The notes beneath the pieces are model-generated. The model searched no databases, was not told where the DNA came from, and was given only the letters and a program-made list of their open reading frames with translations. 64,000 nt of DNA, taken from contig JAQFVV010000181.1 in the NCBI GenBank assembly GCA_028023455.1, positions 2,481,670 to 2,545,669 on the forward strand. Reading direction: 5' to 3'. This stretch comes from Epiperipatus broadwayi (lineage: Eukaryota > Onychophora > Udeonychophora > Euonychophora > Peripatidae). Each line of letters begins with the position of its first letter. The stretch's first letter is position 1. This document shows positions 12,674 to 24,095 of this stretch, piece after piece. A program made the position numbers and the translations under genes.

Positions 12674-12732
12674 ATCCAAAGCTCCTCACTGACGAAGGCC
12701 ACAAGCCAGAAACTGGTCTGGGGATATTGTAT
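12674..12732 (+). ncRNA. Hammerhead ribozyme, family A (complete core)
   Basis: Outer stem I AUCCAA / UUGUAU, inner stem I UCCUCA / UGGGGA (six pairs, one G-U), core CUGACGA (N7 = C is allowed), stem II GGC-CACAA-GCC, GAAA, stem III AC-UG-GU, GUC triplet. Predicted cleavage lies between 12718 and 12719. Confidence 0.8.
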
Positions 12733-12848
12733 GAGTAGGCATTAGATAGGTATTCTATGCACAAGCCTTCTGGCATTCATTGATTACTCTGGTTGGCACA
12801 GGGTGGCACTACTGTATGGAGAGTTTTGCTTTGTTTATTGAAAGTATA

Positions 12849-13250
12849 CTTAGTACAATAAACTTACTAAATTTTATATTTAAACTTTGTTTTAGTATTT
12901 TTACATTAATATTTAGAATGACAGAGTATCAAAATGTAATTACATATATGACCACTTTACAGTTAACCATATATATATAACTTCATCAACCCATTATCCA
13001 GCATGCACTCATAAAATATTGAATGGTTATGGGGTTTTACCAAATGGCAGAATAAAAAACAATGAGGAACAGCATTTCAACATCTCAATTCCTATTTGAC
13101 CAAATTCATGTGGAGGCAAGTATTTAAAGAAGGTCTTTCCCATATTGGAATATATTACACTCCTCGGTCTACCACAGTATTTTTTTTAAAAAAAACACCA
13201 TATAAATGTCTCACATTATTTGTGGTAGTAATACTGTTTTTTTAATTGAA
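12849..13250. other. AT-rich DNA without recognisable gene
   Basis: No recognisable coding or RNA features. Confidence 0.5.
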
Positions 13251-13254
13251 AAAT

Positions 13255-13375
13255 ACATTTAGAGGTCTTGCATTGGTGGTCAAGAGGTCAGCATGACTGC
13301 CTTGCACTTGTAGGCAGTTGCCCGGGTTGTGGGTTCGCGTCCCAGCCGATGCTATGACACTTAAAAAAAAAATAC
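13255..13375 (+). mobile_element. tRNA-derived SINE, copy 2
   Basis: A-box-like TGGTCAAGAGGTCAGCATG, an anticodon-arm-like segment with inverted halves ACTGCC/GGCAGT, then a strong B box GGTTCGCGTCCC followed by CGATGCTATGACA and an A-run. tRNA-like head plus short tail with a poly(A) end, about 110 bp. The best-preserved B box of the family together with 53145-53255. Confidence 0.75.
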
Positions 13376-14440
13376 AATTAGTGGGAAAAATTGTTATATT
13401 TGTGTTTTCTGGTTTTTTTTTTGCTGAATGTTTAGATACATTTACCACTAAATCTTTTTATATTTGTGTTTTTTTTTTTTTTGTAAAAAGATAATATAAG
13501 GTTAAACTTATAATTTGCAATTTTTAAATCAAGGTCTAACTTTAACTTACAATTTGCCATTTTTTTTCGGTTAAAAAAGTAACAGAAATCTAAAACTTTG
13601 TTATGGCTCACCATTTAAAAATATTTCAGGGTTATTTTTCATATTTCTCCTTTTTTCATAATGAATGTATGTTTTCATCATTGAAAATTAGATTTTTTTT
13701 TTTTGTAGATTTAAAGTTTGGTATTACACATGCTTTATGATGGCATAAAATACAGTATTATGCCAAGAGGAAGCATGGCTTTGATGACATGAAGTGTCAT
13801 AATAAAAATTCACAAAAAGTACTATATTAAAAAGTCACAAATTTAGTATCATAAGGTGTTATATATATATCCATTTTTTTAGATTTGAACATTCATAATC
13901 CACATTGTATGACATATTACTCACAGTGATGTATTATTCTAAATTTGCAGTATCTTTAAAATAATGATTCTATTGGATCTGGGGGCAAATTTTATCAATT
14001 AAGTTTGTCAGCACATTCCTTGGGGATGTTATTTTAAACACACCATAAACTTAGAATAATGCAACACCAGAATAATACATCATATCAAGAATAATATCCA
14101 AGTACCTAAATATAAATAAAAAAATTATTTAATACATCAATCTGACTTTCCTTTCTTATTAAAACCTTATCAAGATGTTTATTTTTATAAAATCACATGA
14201 TCAACTACTGTACAACAACTCTACCCAATGGACATTATTTACATTACATTACAATAAATATAATTTGTAATATATATATGAATAAACTTATTACAATCCT
14301 CCTTTTTTTAAATATATATATACAAACAATGTATAAAAATAATATTTTAATTATGACTAAATTTTCCAATAATCTAATAATGCCCATTTCCCCTTTAATT
14401 GCGCTGGACCTTTAACCATGTTTACACATTTAAAAAAAAA
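13376..14440. other. AT-rich DNA without recognisable gene
   Basis: Contains poly-T runs and two similar ~25-bp segments (CTTATAATTTGCA and CTTACAATTTGCC, near 13510 and 13550). The low-coordinate end of the adjacent Penelope-like remnant may extend into it. Confidence 0.5.
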
Positions 14441-14446
14441 AATTAA

Positions 14447-15420
14447 ACTTTTTCTTGAATATACAAAGTTTCATAACATTTCCTTTCCTTGTAATTTTTA
14501 ACATACTTTATTACTTGAATATTTTTCTCACAATTAATTTTATGTCCAGTATCGAAATGAGGTATGTATAGTCCTGGATTTATATCCTTTTTCTTAATTG
14601 CCATTTCATGTTCCTCAGCTCTTTCAATGGCAATAACGAGAAGTAACTTTGTAAACTAACGCTGACTTATTTTTAATATTATTTATCTTTTTTGCATTAT
14701 AAATTCATTTTCCTAAAGATTTACTATTTTTCCATTCTATTTTAATATTATCAGGTAACTTTTTTTTATCAATGTTTATATAAGAATTCTGAATAGGGAA
14801 TTAACATCCACTTTCTATTTTTATATTCAGGCTTTACACTATTTTATGTATTATTGTTATTTTTAATACTGAAAATCTTTCTAATACCTTTCTTTTATAA
14901 TTCATACTAACATAATCATTCTCAACTTCCAATATATGTTCAAATGCTTCTCTGTATTCAGTGCCTGTCATTTTTTAACTTAAATCTTTGCAAAACTGGA
15001 ATTTTCTGAGACCGTGGATCAATTGCAATTCTTTTTTATCAATAATATATAATGTTTATTACGTATTTAACCATTTATTCATTTTCTTTAAAATGGCTAA
15101 ATATTCTAACTCTTTATCCTCTTCTTCCAATGTAAGCTTATTTGTATTTATTATTGCACAATTCTTCTTTAAATTCTTCTACTATTTTCTATTATAAGAA
15201 TATCATCAATATATCTATAATAATCTATAATGTATTTTTATATACTTAATTATATTCTCCTCTATATAGTCAACCACTATTGATGATAAAAGCCCACTAA
15301 TAAAGCAAGCCATAACCCATCCCTTTGTTATATTACAAAGTTCTTCTCTATATTTAAAATATAAAGCATCATTTACCAATAATAATATACTCTGATAACA
15401 TATAACCATTCTACTGCAAT
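14447..15420 (-). pseudogene. Penelope-like element remnant: RT and GIY-YIG endonuclease C-terminus
   Basis: PLEs encode a reverse transcriptase followed by a GIY-YIG endonuclease. Reading the minus strand, the segment at about 15409-15215 gives LYFKYREELCNITKG followed by a region resembling the PLE motif before the catalytic loop (GLLSSIVVDYIEENI). After a frame change comes YYRYIDDILIIENS at about 15217-15190, the YxDD catalytic motif. Further downstream, 14562-14447 reads HFDTGHKIN...NYKERKCYETLYI, matching the spacing of the H..TGH / R..E..YI signature at the end of PLE GIY-YIG domains. Several stops and frame shifts show it is dead. A hammerhead-like motif lies upstream on the same strand at 15624-15678, as in known PLEs. 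I am confident of the family and less so of exact ends. Confidence 0.7.
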
Positions 15421-15623
15421 TATATAATTCATTTTTATTTTATCTATAACTATTTTTATGTTATCTTCCCTATGTATATTCTGATACAATTTTCAATATG
15501 AACAATTTTTTAACATGAAAATTTGATCATTTAAAGTATATACATATATGTTATATTTAATGTTTTCACGGTTGTATGATGTAGATAAATTATAACTTTT
15601 TGGGCTGTACCGTGTATTATTTT

Positions 15624-15678
15624 TCATTAAACACCGATATTTCGACGGACTACCATCCGCCATTATCAAGGTTAACTT
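15624..15678 (-). ncRNA. Hammerhead-like motif upstream of the Penelope-like remnant
   Basis: Minus strand: stem I UUAACC pairs with GGU(GU)UUAA, core UUGAUAA (two changes from CUGANGA), one extra U, stem II GGCGGA / UCCGUC, GAAA, minimal stem III A-U with triplet AUC. Same sense as the downstream RT remnant, consistent with the hammerheads reported in PLE terminal repeats. Degenerate core. Confidence 0.5.
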
Positions 15679-15699
15679 TTGAAAGATGTATATATATAT

Positions 15700-16890
15700 A
15701 TTGAAATGAACAATCTATTATTTATTTCAATAAAAAAAAATTTAAGCAATCAAATTGATATGCAATTTAAAAAAAAAAAATTAAAAAGAGATTAAAATTT
15801 ACATAAAATCAACTCTTTTTTTCTTATTCAAGCAGATTGGGTTCATAGTTCATACCAAACCGATGAGACTTTCACTAAGTATTGTAAATAAAATAAGGGA
15901 ACAAAATCAGCTATTAATCTAACCTGACATCAAATCCTTGATGTATTATTTCAAATAAACTTCAGCAAAAATGAAGAAACTCTGCATATTTTAAAATGCT
16001 ATAAATTGCAGGAGCATATTATAGCCATAAATAAACTGTTTAATATTTACTAGTTGGAAGAAATAAACCACATATATTTTGTTTTGTAAGTTTTATGTTT
16101 ATAATGACTGATTAAACTTTATCTTAATTATTATGAGTTTATATTCAATGTTTGTTAACATGGATATTATGTTGTAGAAGTTGTCAATTTAAAAAAGTAA
16201 TAATAATAGAAATAAAAATAACTATTTGTAAGAACTCCCTTTTAATATTTGTTAAATTATATGTTACTTTGTATAAACTATGGGTTTAAACAAGAGTAAA
16301 AAAATGCTTGTGCATAGACTGTCCAAATGTTAAATTAAAAAATAAATACATTTTTACTCTGTTATTATTATACCGGTTCATGTAAACCCTGTGAAGATAA
16401 ACATGCGCACATATTGAACATGAAACAAATATGGTGACATGCCAGAGTAAGAATTAATTTCAAATATTTTTACAATCACCTTGCTGCAGTCATAAGGACA
16501 ATTATTAAAGTGTTGGCTCTTACATACCTTTGAAGGATTACTTTAATTATAACCCCTCACGCCACTCCCAGAAAGAGAAAAATAATTCCCCCTCCTGAAA
16601 GGATATGCAAGGCCAAATATTATATTAAATATAGTCAAACAAACAAAAATCTAATTGAAATAAATATCCTAATGACTAAAGATTTAAATCCCGATAAGTT
16701 GGTATCCCATATGCTAGCTCAGCATTCTCTTTATCCCTGGTAAAGAAATGGGAATTGCAAAACTCGGGTAATTATCTAATTATCATTATTTTAGAGAAAG
16801 AAATACAAACAAAGTATGAAAGCAGTAAGGCAATTTTATACTTATTAAAGAAATGTTTATTGAATCCCTTATTCTTTCACCAATTACCAA
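15700..16890. other. AT-rich DNA without recognisable gene
   Basis: No coding motifs or RNA genes recognised. Confidence 0.55.
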
Positions 16891-16962
16891 GATAAATACA
16901 ATAATAATGAACCCCAATGCATAATAGATAAATACAATAATAATGAACCCCAATGCATAATA
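16891..16962 (+). repeat. 36-bp perfect tandem duplication
   Basis: A unit beginning GATAAATACAATAATAATGA is repeated twice without difference, so it is a recent local duplication. Confidence 0.9.
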
Positions 16963-17106
16963 AATATTATATATATATATATGAGATTATTATAGTTATT
17001 TTAATAAAGAAAGAGAATGTTAAAATATAAAAAAAAAGAATCAACTAGTGAGAAAGTGGTCTGAGAATCATAAACTCGCACCGAATATATTTTACAAATA
17101 TTAAAT

Positions 17107-18224
17107 ATTACATTAAATAAGATTGATATTTTACATAAAGAGATATAAATAAAAGATATTTGACATACAATAACATATATGAAATTAATAAAATAGAGTG
17201 TACCATATAAAGTCTTTTTCATACTTCTCTGGGCTCTGAGTAGGCTATTCATCTGTTCATCCAGAGTGGCGAGGACTTCCCTTGAACAGGGCACTATTCA
17301 GCAGCTTTCATAATCACTTGATGGCTGGAAGGAGAGATTTTTGATGGCATTATTCAGCAGCTTTCATGATCATTTGATGGCTAGATCTAGGAGACACTTC
17401 TGATGGCAGGAGTGTAGCTGGATGGATGCACTGACTGGGTGTTCCTACACCATGACCATTTCACTGACACAAATACGCTTGTGTTCAAATATCAGCACCT
17501 TCTAGTAAACATAGTTCTGTGCTACACTAATAATAATTGGCTAGTTGGAAACCATCTTGAAGTTTATTTTTCATTTGCATGATATGAAATATATAGAACT
17601 TGAATGGCTGACTGTCTGTCTCTGTATGTTCAATTCCAACTCTAAGTTTAAGCAAGAAAGTTCAAATAAATCCAATAAGTCAGCAAGCAAGTGACTAAGT
17701 CCAGTACATTAACATGAATGAGTGAATGATTGACTGATTCAGTGAGGGAGTGATTGACTCAGAGAGAGTTAATAAGAGTGATTGACTGAGTGTCCGAATC
17801 CCCCAAACACCTGGTGAACAGCTTATATACCACACTCATCATAATCACAATCTAGGTACCCCTCTGAAAAACATTTAATTAGCTAATTTTGTTAGTGGAT
17901 CCATACAATGCACGAAGCATTTTTATGTAATCTCAATTTTTTTTATTTTTAATTAAATTTATTATCTAAGACATTTTGATAATCAGATTACACTTAAAAT
18001 ATTTTTTTTTAAAATTAAACTAGACATTTTTCTCCACCCACATTAACATAAGTTTTAACAAATTCTTTTGTCTAATTGAAATACTACTTAAAAATTAGAA
18101 AAACAAAAAAAATTAACTTTTCTACTAAAAATATAATTGCCTTTAGGCATTTTATAAATCTAGAACCATAATGTTTGTAGAGAAAATAACTAGTAAAACT
18201 TTTGATTTTAAAAATTCCATATTT
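17107..18224 (+). repeat. ~1.12-kb repeat unit, first tandem copy (uninterrupted)
   Basis: Starts ATTACATTAAATAAGATTGA and continues through CATACTTCTCTGGGCTCTGA, a GATTGACTGA-rich segment (17720-17800), GCTTATATACCACACTCATC and TTTTTCTCCACCCAC. The same order occurs in the second copy, split between 18225-18320 and 21575-22640. It has no coding potential. The TATATA segment near 17825 could be promoter-like, but I cannot show that. Identity unknown; it could be a terminal repeat or a satellite-like unit. Confidence 0.7.
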
Positions 18225-18320
18225 ATTACATTAAATAAGATTGATATTTTATGCAAAGAGATATAAATGAAAGATATTTAACACACAATAACATATATGA
18301 AATTAATAAAATAGAGTGCA
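18225..18320 (+). repeat. ~1.12-kb repeat unit, second copy, 5' part
   Basis: Matches 17107-17202 nearly base for base up to AATAAAATAGAGTG, then is interrupted by the LINE. Period to the first copy is 1118 bp. Confidence 0.75.
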
Positions 18321-18460
18321 GAAAAGAGTTTGTTTTTAACTGAAAGAAGGCCATTTGATTCCTCTTAGAGGCCTTAAAGGAACCAAGCAGGGCAAATTTC
18401 ATAATGTCCACTCTATACATTCTTGTCATTGCACCTGTTATTACTATGTGATTATTCATA

Positions 18461-18534
18461 TAGTATATGAACATGGATGGGCTGCTCACCAACATGTATA
18501 GTATATGAACATGGATGGGCTGCTCACCAACATG
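18461..18534 (+). repeat. 38-bp tandem duplication in the LINE leader
   Basis: TAGTATATGAACATGGATGG followed by GCTGCTCACCAACATG occurs twice in succession. It lies in the predicted 5' untranslated part of the LINE. Confidence 0.85.
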
Positions 18535-18805
18535 CATTACCCAGTGTGGTGAGTTTATTGGCTTTTTACCTCTGAGTTTAAGATCAAGAAACACCATGGT
18601 CTTTCTTCTCAGTTGCCTGATAAGGCAGAATGAATGTTTGTGTAAATGATATTTTTTCAAATAGATATATACAATTATGACAGACAAAAATAAATCATGG
18701 CCCTTATTCCCAGGAGGCTGTAAAGTCACCAACCAAGGCAGCGGTTGGTGGCTGAAGGCGGAGGGTGCTAAGAATCCCCTGATTTCAGACCCAGGCTGTC
18801 ATTTT

Positions 18806-19844
18806 ATGATGACTTTTTATTTAGGTACTTACAACTGCAGATCACTTTCAAGTGAAGGAAGATTGCAAAAATTGGAAGAAGAACTGTCTTATATTAAATG
18901 GGACATTATTGGACTTTGTGAAGTTAGAAGAAAAGGTGAAGAGACAATTGATTTATAAAGTGGACATGTACTCTATTATAAAGGTACAAATATTGGAAAT
19001 ACAAGTGGAGAAGGACAACAATATGGAGATTGATGGTGCATCAGACAGAGTGGCAAGATTAATTATACAAGTTAATAGCAGATACCAAATGCAGATTATT
19101 CAGGTTTATGCCCCAACAAGTGCTCATAGTGAAGAAGTAGTAGAAGATTTTATATGGATACAAAAGTCTTTCGATCAGAGTAAACAACATTTTAAAATTG
19201 TTATGGGAGGCTTTAATTCTAGAATTGGTAGACAAATGAAAGATGAAAGTGCTGTAGGTAATTTTGGTTATGGTAATAGGAATGAGAGAGGACATATACT
19301 AGTGGAGTTTGCTGAAAAAGAAAAACTTTATATTATGAATTTTTTTTTTGAGAAAAATGTTAAAAGGAAATGGACATGGAAGCATCTCAATGAAGGTACA
19401 GCAGAATTGGATTATATTTTGACTAACAAAAAATACATATTTCAAGATTGTAATGTTCTTAATAAATTTAACACAGGAAGTGATCATCGATTAGTAAGAT
19501 GTAAGATACATGTTAATGCAAAACTAGAGAGACAAAAATTATTAAAAACAATTTTTACAGTTGATATTCCTAATCTTCAGAAACATCCTGATGAATTTAA
19601 ATTAGAACTTACAAATCGGTTTCAAGTATTATTAGATTTTGAACATGATTCAGATTTGAATGAAATTAATATGACAATAACCGATACACTTTTAAAAACT
19701 GCAACAAAGATAGCTGGTAGAAAAAAGCAGCAATTGACCAATAAAATTTCTACTGAGACTAGAGAATTTATGAAGAAAAGAAGGAATATGAAGATATACA
19801 AAAATGATGCATTAAAAAGGGTTGAAATATCTCAAATTTTGTAA
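18806..19844 (+). pseudogene. LINE endonuclease domain (frameshifted)
   Basis: Encodes the apurinic/apyrimidinic-like endonuclease that nicks target DNA to prime reverse transcription. The N-terminal segment (18806-18958) reads LGTYNCRSLSSEGRL and GLCEVRRKG (the catalytic Glu block). A frame change near 18950 leads to a long segment with QVYAPTSAHSEE, MGGFNSRIG (normally GDFN; the catalytic Asp is replaced by Gly), WTWKHLNEGTAELDYIL and GSDHRLVRCKI (the SDH motif). The mutated GDFN plus the frameshift predict a dead enzyme. The longest upstream frame could start at 18677, but the EN similarity begins at about 18825. Confidence 0.8.
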
Positions 19845-20023
19845 AGTGGTACAGAAAAGAGTGGAAAATGATATAAGAAATTATAACTGTGAACTAGCAA
19901 GGAAAGCTGTAGAAGAAAATAAAAGTCTCAAGAATATAAAACAACATTTTAGTATTGGTAGAAAATTTATATCTACAATAAGAAAAAAAAGATGGAATTA
20001 TTACTAAAAAGAGAGATGACATT

Positions 20024-20956
20024 ATGAAATGGGTAGAAGACTTTTATCAAGAATTATATAGTAATAAAGAACAAGTACCTCCTATTTCTATAACATCTTC
20101 TGAATTGCCCAGAATTTTAAATGAAGAAGTGAAACATGCAATTAAATGTATGAAGAAAGGAAAGATTCCAGGTAATGATGGAATTATAATTGATCTATTA
20201 AAAGAAGCAGGTGAAGAAATAGAATTTTTTTTAGCAAAGTTATATACCAAATGTCTAAATGATAAAGATGTACCAAATGATTGGAAGAATGCAGTAATAA
20301 TATTAATATTTAAGAAAGGTGATAAAAAAGATATTAGAAATTACAGACCTATCAGCCTTTTATCAGTTTTATACAAAATTTTTACCAAGATAATTACAAC
20401 ACATCTACAAAGTTCATTGGATTTTCACCAACCTAGGGAACAAGCTGGATTTAAAAGTGGTTTTTAGTACAGTAGATCATATCCAGGTATTGAGAGAAGT
20501 TATAGAAAGGACAAATGAATATGAGTTGCCATTATGTTTTGAATTTATAGATTATGAAAAGGCATTTGATTCTATAAACATTTTTTCAGTGATTAAAGCA
20601 TTGGATCATCAAGGTATAGATCCAGGATATTGTCATATTTTAAAGAATATTTATAAAAATGCAACAGCAATGATTAGATTACATAATAATACTGGGAAAG
20701 TCAACATTGAGAAAGGTATAAGACAAGGTGACTCCATATCTCCAAAACTTTTACAGCAGTGTTGCAAGAAGTATTTTGTGGATTAAAATGGGAAACTAAA
20801 GGAAGGAAAGTAAATGGAGATTATTTAAGTCATTTAGATTTCACAGATGATGTAGTTGTTTTTGCAAATAATGCTTCAGAGCTGCAGGAAATGTTGCAGG
20901 AGTTAGCAGATGAAAGTAGAAAAGTAGGACTAAAGATAAATGTTAAAAAGACTTAA
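20024..20956 (+). pseudogene. LINE reverse transcriptase domain (frameshifted)
   Basis: The RT motifs lie in order over three frames: KKGDKKDIRNYRPISLLSV (20310-20370), a break at about 20460, FEFIDYEKAFDSI (motif A Asp), IEKGIRQGDSISPKL (motif B), a second break at about 20750, and HLDFTDDVVVFANNASEL (motif C, FADD changed to FTDD with both Asp kept), then KINVKKT. The C-terminal region continues to about 21570 in broken frames (LTYRSETW, then a CSGLIMV-type end before GAT repeats). Conserved catalytic residues with multiple frameshifts indicate fairly recent decay. Confidence 0.85.
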
Positions 20957-21574
20957 AATATGAAAATAAAAATTGATTATGAAGAATTAGAAGAAGTTAA
21001 CAGTTACAAATACCTTGGTCAGATTACTAATACAGATGGAAACATAATGGATGAAATTAATCATAAAATTAAAATTGGTTCGAGTGCTTTTGGTAGAAAT
21101 AACTTGATACTAAGAGGAAATATGCCTATGTGATTGAAAAGGAAGGTTTTTAAAAAATGTGTTTTAACAGTTCTTACTTATAGATCTGAGACTTGGACAC
21201 AGAGACTCCAAACCACTCAAAGATGTATGGAGAGATGCATGCTGGGAGTAACAAGAAGAGATCGAAAACACAATATATGGGTAAAAGAACAAACTGGTGT
21301 TACTAACCTCATTGAAAAAATTAAAAGATTGGAATTGGGCTGAACATATTTCTAGAAGAGGTGATAATAGATGGACAATTGTAATCTTAAACTGGATTCC
21401 AAGAGATTTAAGAGACCCAGAAAGAGACCACATGTGCGATGGGTGGATGAAAGAAGAAAGTGTGCAGGGGTGATGTGGAGAAAAGAAGCTAAAGATTGGA
21501 GAAGATAGATTATACTTGGAGAGACCTTCATCCTGCAGTGGATTGATAATGGTTGTAGATGATGATGATGATGA

Positions 21575-22640
21575 TCATATAAAGTATTTTTTATACTTCT
21601 CTGGACTCTGAGTAGCCTATTCATCTTTTCATCCAAAGCGGTGAGGACCTCCCTTGAACATAGCACTATTCAGCAGCTTTCATAATCACTTGATGGCTGG
21701 AAGGAGACAGCTTCTGATGGCATTATTCAGTATCTTTCATGATCATTTGATGGCTGAATTTAGGAGACACTTCTGATGGCAGTTTTCATGATCATTTGAT
21801 GGCTAAATCTAGGAGACACTTCTGTTGGCAGGAGCAGAGCAGGGCAGGCACACTGACTGGAGGTTCCTACCCCATGACCATTTCATTGACATGAGTATGC
21901 TTGTGTTTCAAATATCAGCACCTTCCAGTAAACATAGTTCTGTGCTGCACTAATAATAATTGGCTAGTTGGAAACCATCTTGAAGTTTACTTTTCATTTG
22001 CGTGATATGAAATACATAGAACTTGAATGGCTGACTGTCTGTCTCTGTATGTTCAACTCCAACTCTAAGTTTAAGCAAGAAAGTTCAAATAAATCCAATG
22101 TCAGCAAGCAAGTGACTAAGTCCAGTACATTAACATGAATGAGTGAATGATTGACTGATTCAGTGAGGGAGTGATTGACTCAGAGAGAGTTAATAAGAGT
22201 GATTGACTGAGTGTCCAAATCCCTTAAACACCTGGTGAACAGCTTATATACCACACTCATCATAATCACAATCTAGGTACCCCTCTGAAAAACATTTAAT
22301 TAGCTAATTTTGTTAATGGATCCATACAATGCACGAAGCATTTTTATGTAATCTCAAATTTTTTTATTTTTAATTAAATTTATTATCTAAGACATTTTGA
22401 TAATCAGATAACTTAAAATATTTTTAAAAAAATTAAACCAGACATTTTTCTCCACCCACAATAACATAAGTTTTAACAATTTCTTTTGTCTAATTGAAAT
22501 ACTTAAAAATTAGAAAAAAGAAACAAAATTACTTTTCTACTAAAAATATAATTGCCTTTAGGCTTTTTTTAAATCTAGAACCATGTGTTTGTAGAGAAAA
22601 TAATTAGTAAAACTTTTGATTTTAAAAATTACATATTTAT
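21575..22640 (+). repeat. ~1.12-kb repeat unit, second copy, 3' part
   Basis: Resumes at CATATAAAG and follows the first copy (17205-18224) closely to CTTTTGATTTTAAAAATTAC. It contains one extra ~50-bp duplication around 21730-21815 (GATCATTTGATGGCT repeated). Confidence 0.75.
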
Positions 22641-23030
22641 TGGAACATTTAATCATTTCCATTTTTTTTCTCTTTAGAAACTCTTATAAAAAAAAAATAT
22701 AAATACAAATTACACATAAACATCTTTGCATTTCTTAAAAGAAATGAACATAAAATAATAATAATAATTTGTTATAAGCATATATCTAATATGCTAACAC
22801 ATCGAATTATAAATTATAAGCTCTAACTATTGGCTTTTTTGTGTGCGAGTATATGATATATCCACAGACATCTCTCACTTATTTTTTAACCTGACTTAAT
22901 TTTAATTTATATAGATGGTATTACCCCCTCTTTAATGGCTTTATTACATATTTTCGGCCATTTACTTATGTAATACTGACTTATGTTTGGTCATACAAAG
23001 TGTGCCTGTCATATTATATATGTTATGTTA
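22641..23030. other. AT-rich DNA without recognisable gene
   Basis: No features recognised. Confidence 0.5.
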
Positions 23031-23039
23031 ACATTTTAA

Positions 23040-23252
23040 GTATAGACGATTTGAACTCAGATTTTCAAGCACCCTTCAACTATCCACACTATCTCATACA
23101 ACAGATACACATGACCACACACATGTAGAAAAGATTAATAATCACCAATATACGTATTTCGTGCTAAACCAGCACTCATCAGTTGATCCAGATTATCATC
23201 TCTCACACATATATATAATCAATGCTCAGTTTATATTAAGATAGCAAATATT
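23040..23252 (-). mobile_element. Family H element, single partial unit
   Basis: Minus-sense unit: TTAAGATAGC-side sequence, AT/TG tract, hammerhead, CACATGTGTGTGG-like block, then GAGTTCAAATC (B-box-like) at the downstream end. It carries the best hammerhead of the family. The upstream half of the unit (the CTGATGATGGAA region of other copies) is absent, so the copy is truncated. Confidence 0.7.
23140..23194 (-). ncRNA. Hammerhead ribozyme, family H (canonical)
   Basis: Minus strand: extended stem I AAUC-UGG-AUCAA with UUGGU-GAUU; core CUGAUGA; stem II GUGCU-GGUUU-AGCAC (five Watson-Crick pairs, G10.1-C11.1 as in the consensus); GAA; stem III AUACGUAU (self-complementary); H17 = A; then UUGGU. 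Every invariant hammerhead position is present. Predicted cleavage lies between 23149 and 23148. Confidence 0.85.
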
Positions 23253-23259
23253 TTGCAAA

Positions 23260-24080
23260 ATCTTTAAAATATGTAAGCATTGTTACTTTGTATAAATTTT
23301 TAGTTTAAAAGGAAAGAGTACGGAAATAATAATGTAAAATGCAATATTTGCGTATAAATTGTTTACATGTTAAATAATTATAGTTAGTGATGTAATTGTA
23401 TCCATCAGATGCATTCAGTCATAATTAATCCTACATTTGGTTACTGAGAATTAAAATTTTATGTAGATGAATTTATAATATTTATATGCAGTTATTTGTT
23501 CACTGTTAAATAATTTCTTATATTCACATCCATGTGGGAAAATATTATTCCTATCTAGTTTTGAAAAATTAGAGATCAGTCTCAGAATGAGCCATTCTTG
23601 TATAAGTTGTATTTATATTGAATTAGGATTAGGATCAAAAGGTTACTCCTCATAATAAAAATTTATGATAACAAATTTTATTTTTGAGGTCAATTAAAAT
23701 ACTCACAATGAGATAATTTATATATTAAAATAAACTTAAATTTACATATTAAACTACAAAATTTCTTAGTATTATTTTAATTAATTACAGATTACCTTTA
23801 TCAAAATGAAAAACTTCATCCTGTCCCATTTTAATTAATCCATAAATTAACATTTCCAAGATAAATCTTTTCATCTTTTATTCTAATAAAAGGTAGAACT
23901 TTTTAAAAAAATATTTTTAAATAGGATTAAACATTGTGTTTTCCTGAAGGTTTGTTGATGGTAGTGTTCTAGTTGTGTTTTTTATATTGGACTCTTTCCA
24001 TCAACTAATATGCGTATTGAATGTCTTTAGAAAAATTAACTTTATTTAATTATTCCAAATACAACTGTTAGTAATAGCAT
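23260..24080. other. AT-rich DNA without recognisable gene
   Basis: No features recognised. Confidence 0.5.
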
Positions 24081-24095
24081 ATCAAACAGGTTGGT

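Larger units (their letters stand above)
11874..12835. mobile_element. Large palindromic hammerhead-family A element with 13-bp target duplication
   Basis: 962 bp consisting of inverted ~450-bp units meeting near 12350. The flanking repeat TATTGAAAGTATA is identical at 11861-11873 and 12836-12848. Internal landmarks occur twice in inverted order: AGTGATCATGTGATGCTTAA, GAACTGAGTTCAGA (a nested palindrome), ACTATATAAGC and the hammerhead. GAGTTTTGCTTTG at 12367 and 12821 gives a 454-bp head-to-tail period. No reading frame is conserved between arms, so it is probably mobilised in trans. Confidence 0.85.
18321..21574 (+). mobile_element. RTE-like non-LTR retrotransposon, near full length (~3.25 kb)
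   Basis: Boundaries follow from the empty-site copy at 17202-17206: the repeat reads continuously there and is split here. Order is a 5' leader with a 38-bp duplication, an apurinic-type endonuclease, an RT, a C-terminal region and a (GAT)n 3' tail. A length of about 3.2 kb, a single EN-RT coding region and a short-repeat tail rather than poly(A) fit the RTE clade, though the clade is my assignment from motif style. Several frame breaks make it inactive. It has relatives at 24423-24543 and 55364-56409, and a related leader at 61050-61260. Confidence 0.8.

Noticed and set aside
18226-18732. 168-codon minus-strand open frame
   Set aside because: It runs antisense across the repeat/LINE junction and the 38-bp duplication in the LINE leader, and has no motif.
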